From positions 810,097-874,096 of the forward strand of contig NZ_CP022522.1 of the NCBI RefSeq assembly GCF_002850255.1: a stretch of DNA of 64,000 bases, read 5' to 3'. The position numbers and the translations under genes were made by a program. The notes below the pieces were generated by a model. The model had not been told where the DNA came from. It ran no database searches and saw nothing but the letters and a program-made list of their open reading frames with translations. Positions 61,701-64,000 of the stretch are shown piece after piece; the stretch's first letter is position 1, and every line of letters starts with the position of its first letter. Source of the DNA: Pseudoalteromonas sp. NC201. GTDB taxonomy: Bacteria; Pseudomonadota; Gammaproteobacteria; Enterobacterales; Alteromonadaceae.

Positions 61701-64000
61701 AGAGCTGTTAAACGTTTCTATTGCCAAGTTAGCGCCAGAAAGCGACTTTTTTGCTTTGGGTGGGCATTCCTTGCTGGCGGTCAGCATGCTCTCGGGATTA
61801 AAGCGCGAGTTTAAAGTTGATATTAACTTGGCGACTTTATTCAGAGCCTCAACGATTGCCGCTTTAACTGAGCAGCTAAATGCTGCGAGTCAAGCGACTG
61901 AAAACCTCACAACAATATTGCCTCAACCTTCTGCTGAGCGTTACCCCCTGTCAATGGCCCAGTTAAGGCTGTGGTCACTGGATCAGCTACAAGGTGGTAG
62001 TTGTGAATACAACATGCTAGCTGCTTTTGAGTTTTCTGAACATATCGATATTCATAGCTTGAATAAAGCCTTGATTGCTTTGGCGACGCAGCATGAGATC
62101 CTACGTACTAACCTAGTTCAAGATGGCTCCTCTGTAGTTCAAGTTATTTCTGCTCCCCGAGATGACTACATAAGAGTGATTGATTACTCCCAGCTTACAG
62201 CGCGAGATTATCAATTAGCTCGACAAAGGTATATTCAAGAACAACAGGAATATAATTTTGAACTCGGCCGTGACACACTTTTTAACGTGGATGTATTGCT
62301 GCAAAGTGGTGTTGGTGATGACAAAGTAAAGTCAGGCACTTTAGTGATAAATTTACATCACATTATCGCTGACGGTTGGTCAGTGGAGATTTTTTGTCAA
62401 GCACTTGCAACTGCATACCAGTTAGCATTGCAGAAAAAAGAAGTAAAACTACCAGAGCTGCCAATTCAATATAAAGATTACGCATTGTGGCAACGAGATA
62501 GAGAAAATAGCGACGAATTGGCTCAGCAATATAATTATTGGCAAAGTCAGCTTGCCCACTTGCCAACAACTGCATATCTAAACGTTTCCAAACGAGCAGA
62601 GCAACGAGGTCAGCAAGGTCAATATTCTAGTCGTATTTCTGACGCTTTAAAGCGACCTTTGGAAGCGCAATTAAAAGATAATCAAATGACCCCATTTATG
62701 CTAGTTCATGGGGTTCTGGCTTTGTTATTAGCACGTCATAGCAATAGCACAGACATTGTTGTGGGTACGGCGGCTGCAAATCGTCTTACCATAGAAACTC
62801 AAGGTCTAATAGGTTTCTTTGTCAATATCTTGGTGTTGAGAACTCAGGTAGAGGATACGTTACTTACCGATTTCTTCGCCCAAATAAAAGATGTTAACAG
62901 GCAAGCGCAAGCCAACCAAGAGGCCTCTTACGAGGAACTGGTGAGACGTTTAGCTCCAGAGCAAGGGCGTAATTTATTTCAAATAATGCTGACGCAACAA
63001 CAAGATTTTGAGCAGGGGATTGCTCCTGAGCAGCTGTTCTTATCTGGAACAAACTTATCCTTACTTCAGCTACATCAAAGTAAAGCAAAGTTTGATCTGC
63101 ACTTAGAGTTTAGCTTTGATCACAAAACGCTATACCTTAATTGGTATTACGATCAGAACTGTTTTGACCATGCCTTAATTGAGAGCTTAGATCAACACTT
63201 TTGGCAGCTTTTGAGAAGCGTGCTAAGCAACCGTGAGGGCAGTACTGCTCAGCTTGAAATGTTAACTCAGTCCGAGCAAGACTATTTAATCCATACTTTA
63301 AACCAAGCCCAAATCCCTTACCCAATAAATCAATCAGTATCACAACGCTTTGAATCCATTGCGCTGAAATATGCGGATAAAGTGGCTGTCATTGCAAAGA
63401 ATAAAAAATATAGTTATGAAGAGTTAAACCACCTAGCAAATCAGTTCGCTCACACTCTAGTTGAAAAGTATAACGTTACATCAGGAATGCTAGTTGGCTT
63501 ACATGTATCTCGTAGCGTAGAAATGCTAGTTTCGATGTTGGCAATACTGAAAGTTGGAGGCGCCTATGTACCTCTTGATAGTAATCAACCACAACAGCGA
63601 CTTGAGAATATTGTAACTGATGCTCAGTTGTCGCTTGTGATAACTGAACCAAGTCTTAGCAGTACACTCACATTTTTCCAAGGTACTAAGCTGCTACTCT
63701 GTGATGGTTATTTGGAAAGATTGATTGATACCGCTAAGCTGCTGAGCAAGCCCGCAATATCTACTCCTCCTGAGCAAGTAGCTTATGTTATTTACACATC
63801 TGGGTCGACAGGTAAGCCAAAAGGTGTTTTAACCTCACAGCAAGGGATTTTACGCTTAGTTTGTGACGCCGAGTATTTTCCTCTTAATTCAATGACACAG
63901 GTATTGCACTGTGCAAACATTGCTTTTGACGCAGCAACATTCGAAATTTGGGGACCGCTACTTAACGGTGGAACCTGCGTTGTTTACCCTGAAAAATTTG
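58723..64000 (+). CDS. large NRPS, C-A-T-C-A..., truncated by the window end
   Basis: At least 1759 residues, open to the last base. Three tandem in-frame ATGs (58723, 58726, 58729) follow AGGA at 58717-58720; any could be used. Domain order: condensation with H143-H144-VMMD148-G; adenylation with YTSGSTGKPKG at 619 and hand-read code D-T-E-S-I-G-S-V-S-K, which has the acidic third residue of basic-side-chain codes (lysine or ornithine class); carrier Ser1016 (LGGHSLLAV); a second condensation with H1212-H1213-IIAD1217-G; a second adenylation with YTSGSTGKPKG near 1691, cut before the specificity code is complete. The first module opens with a C domain, as in lipo-initiated synthetases. Downstream modules are not visible. 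Confidence 0.93.
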   Translation, partial: MMMDGQKQGSTCYLALSLTQRDIYLDQQQYLEHPLYNVGGYIKLGAIDESRIKAAHEKLVINHEIFGMRVRQSESGISQYFSDSRLTNLEVLDFSAYSTPLEHATVWLQQRFAEAFQLEEQPLYDAYLVKLSVNEYWYVAIAHHVMMDGWGFANWADLLSQYYRGQDPQHQSKMGLWAEIVADDENYVASLKYQRDREFWLEQGITPQARVFNRTHKESWRQQHTPSNRIQLDIPTQLHKSMVARAKAWGVSVAQLVLAGVSIYFSKAYQLTELNIGLSFHNRNGAKQKRMLGAFTSISPTTLNCAGEKSLLELVKDIANRQKKCFRHQRFPFGHLVNALGSSGKENQLFDIAFNYLKLDSSLNFENGTESLEYVSHLHEITPVTVTYWEYGEELSPALMLDHNLAYFNEIEGIQLLERLMVVMQEITLQSAETPVSDIEILSAEDQQRFALLKNTPIDELDTEQALLHQQIALHSNNLAARTAVIAADQTISYAELERRADAMAQHLLMLGVKRQDRVLVYQQRSIALIVNILAIMKVAAVYVPCDMALPLARLQVMVADADPVLCLSDNAGLTNLKNQNNQSLGCTVINSDDLTLEQYEYQQVSIPTKSDDLAYLMYTSGSTGKPKGVMVEYRQLAAFILPLQHKYSMTAGKRVLQFASLSFDTAIEEIFVALVHGGTLVLRSETCLGSADAFWQFCQKYEINLLSLPTAFWHRLAVELDGQIPSCIELIILGGEALAVDKVRKWLNETNTTARLINSYGPTETTVSACCFEIEKNGDIQDRVPIGRADPNTQLYILDSKQRPLPFGVPGEIYIGGSKVTRGYWQRPDLTARTFFADPWQNQPDARMYKSGDIGRFRSDGNIEYLGRNNKQVKIRGHRVELGEIENHIKQISGVDSVIVVLDSSGSEAQLNAYVKAVDNKTEELLAQIKRALALELPSYMIPSGFMLLEQWPISANGKIDLKALPQIALCDGVNSKMSLSEMELRVASIWSELLNVSIAKLAPESDFFALGGHSLLAVSMLSGLKREFKVDINLATLFRASTIAALTEQLNAASQATENLTTILPQPSAERYPLSMAQLRLWSLDQLQGGSCEYNMLAAFEFSEHIDIHSLNKALIALATQHEILRTNLVQDGSSVVQVISAPRDDYIRVIDYSQLTARDYQLARQRYIQEQQEYNFELGRDTLFNVDVLLQSGVGDDKVKSGTLVINLHHIIADGWSVEIFCQALATAYQLALQKKEVKLPELPIQYKDYALWQRDRENSDELAQQYNYWQSQLAHLPTTAYLNVSKRAEQRGQQGQYSSRISDALKRPLEAQLKDNQMTPFMLVHGVLALLLARHSNSTDIVVGTAAANRLTIETQGLIGFFVNILVLRTQVEDTLLTDFFAQIKDVNRQAQANQEASYEELVRRLAPEQGRNLFQIMLTQQQDFEQGIAPEQLFLSGTNLSLLQLHQSKAKFDLHLEFSFDHKTLYLNWYYDQNCFDHALIESLDQHFWQLLRSVLSNREGSTAQLEMLTQSEQDYLIHTLNQAQIPYPINQSVSQRFESIALKYADKVAVIAKNKKYSYEELNHLANQFAHTLVEKYNVTSGMLVGLHVSRSVEMLVSMLAILKVGGAYVPLDSNQPQQRLENIVTDAQLSLVITEPSLSSTLTFFQGTKLLLCDGYLERLIDTAKLLSKPAISTPPEQVAYVIYTSGSTGKPKGVLTSQQGILRLVCDAEYFPLNSMTQVLHCANIAFDAATFEIWGPLLNGGTCVVYPEKF

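Noticed and set aside
1..64000. tRNA, rRNA or integrase/attachment sites that would mark a genomic island
   Set aside because: None were recognised in the window, so integration of the loci as an island is not claimed.

Overview
The window is chromosomal DNA of a marine gammaproteobacterium. Pseudoalteromonas or a close Alteromonadales relative is the best guess, from the protein families and gene style; this is inference, as no 16S or other marker is present. About the first 11.8 kb is ordinary housekeeping and accessory content. The remaining 52 kb is dominated by two secondary-metabolite loci.

Region 1 (1-11.8 kb). It holds a secreted amidohydrolase, a DUF1543 protein, glutamate 5-kinase (proB without proA), two diguanylate cyclases, a glutaredoxin-like protein, glutamyl-tRNA synthetase, an OhrR-type regulator overlapping a Cys-glutathione peroxidase, a periplasmic binding-like protein, a cytochrome b561-like protein and a DUF3581 protein.

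Region 2 (11.9-45.2 kb). This looks like a complete lipopeptide-hydroxamate siderophore locus. It has an IucB-like N-hydroxy-amine acetylase, a FhuF-type ferric-siderophore reductase, a DapE paralogue, a PvdE-like exporter, MbtH, a type II thioesterase and a four-protein NRPS-PKS line. The line reads FAAL-ACP-C-A-T / KS-AT-KR-ACP / C-A-T / C-A-T-(E/C)-A-T-TE. Then come a TonB-dependent receptor, a PvdA-like ornithine N5-hydroxylase and a tonB-exbB-exbD operon whose TonB carries 16 tandem hexapeptide repeats. My reading is a fatty-acylated peptide with a PKS-extended (statine-like) residue, a serine and two identical residues, probably N5-acetyl-N5-hydroxyornithine, released by the terminal TE. 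Two directly oriented copies of a ~150-160 bp MITE-like repeat flank the exporter-to-hydroxylase block.

Region 3 (45.3-64 kb, running off the end). A sigma-54-type two-component system, a TPR lipoprotein-like/periplasmic protein, a MacAB-type tripartite efflux set, a penicillin-acylase-family Ntn hydrolase, a second PvdE-like exporter and a large NRPS (C-A-T-C-A..., truncated by the window edge) lie together. The set parallels pyoverdine maturation: an acylated precursor is exported to the periplasm, deacylated, then pumped out. The product is unknown.

A-domain specificity codes, domain borders and operator calls were read by hand from the sequence and should be treated as provisional.
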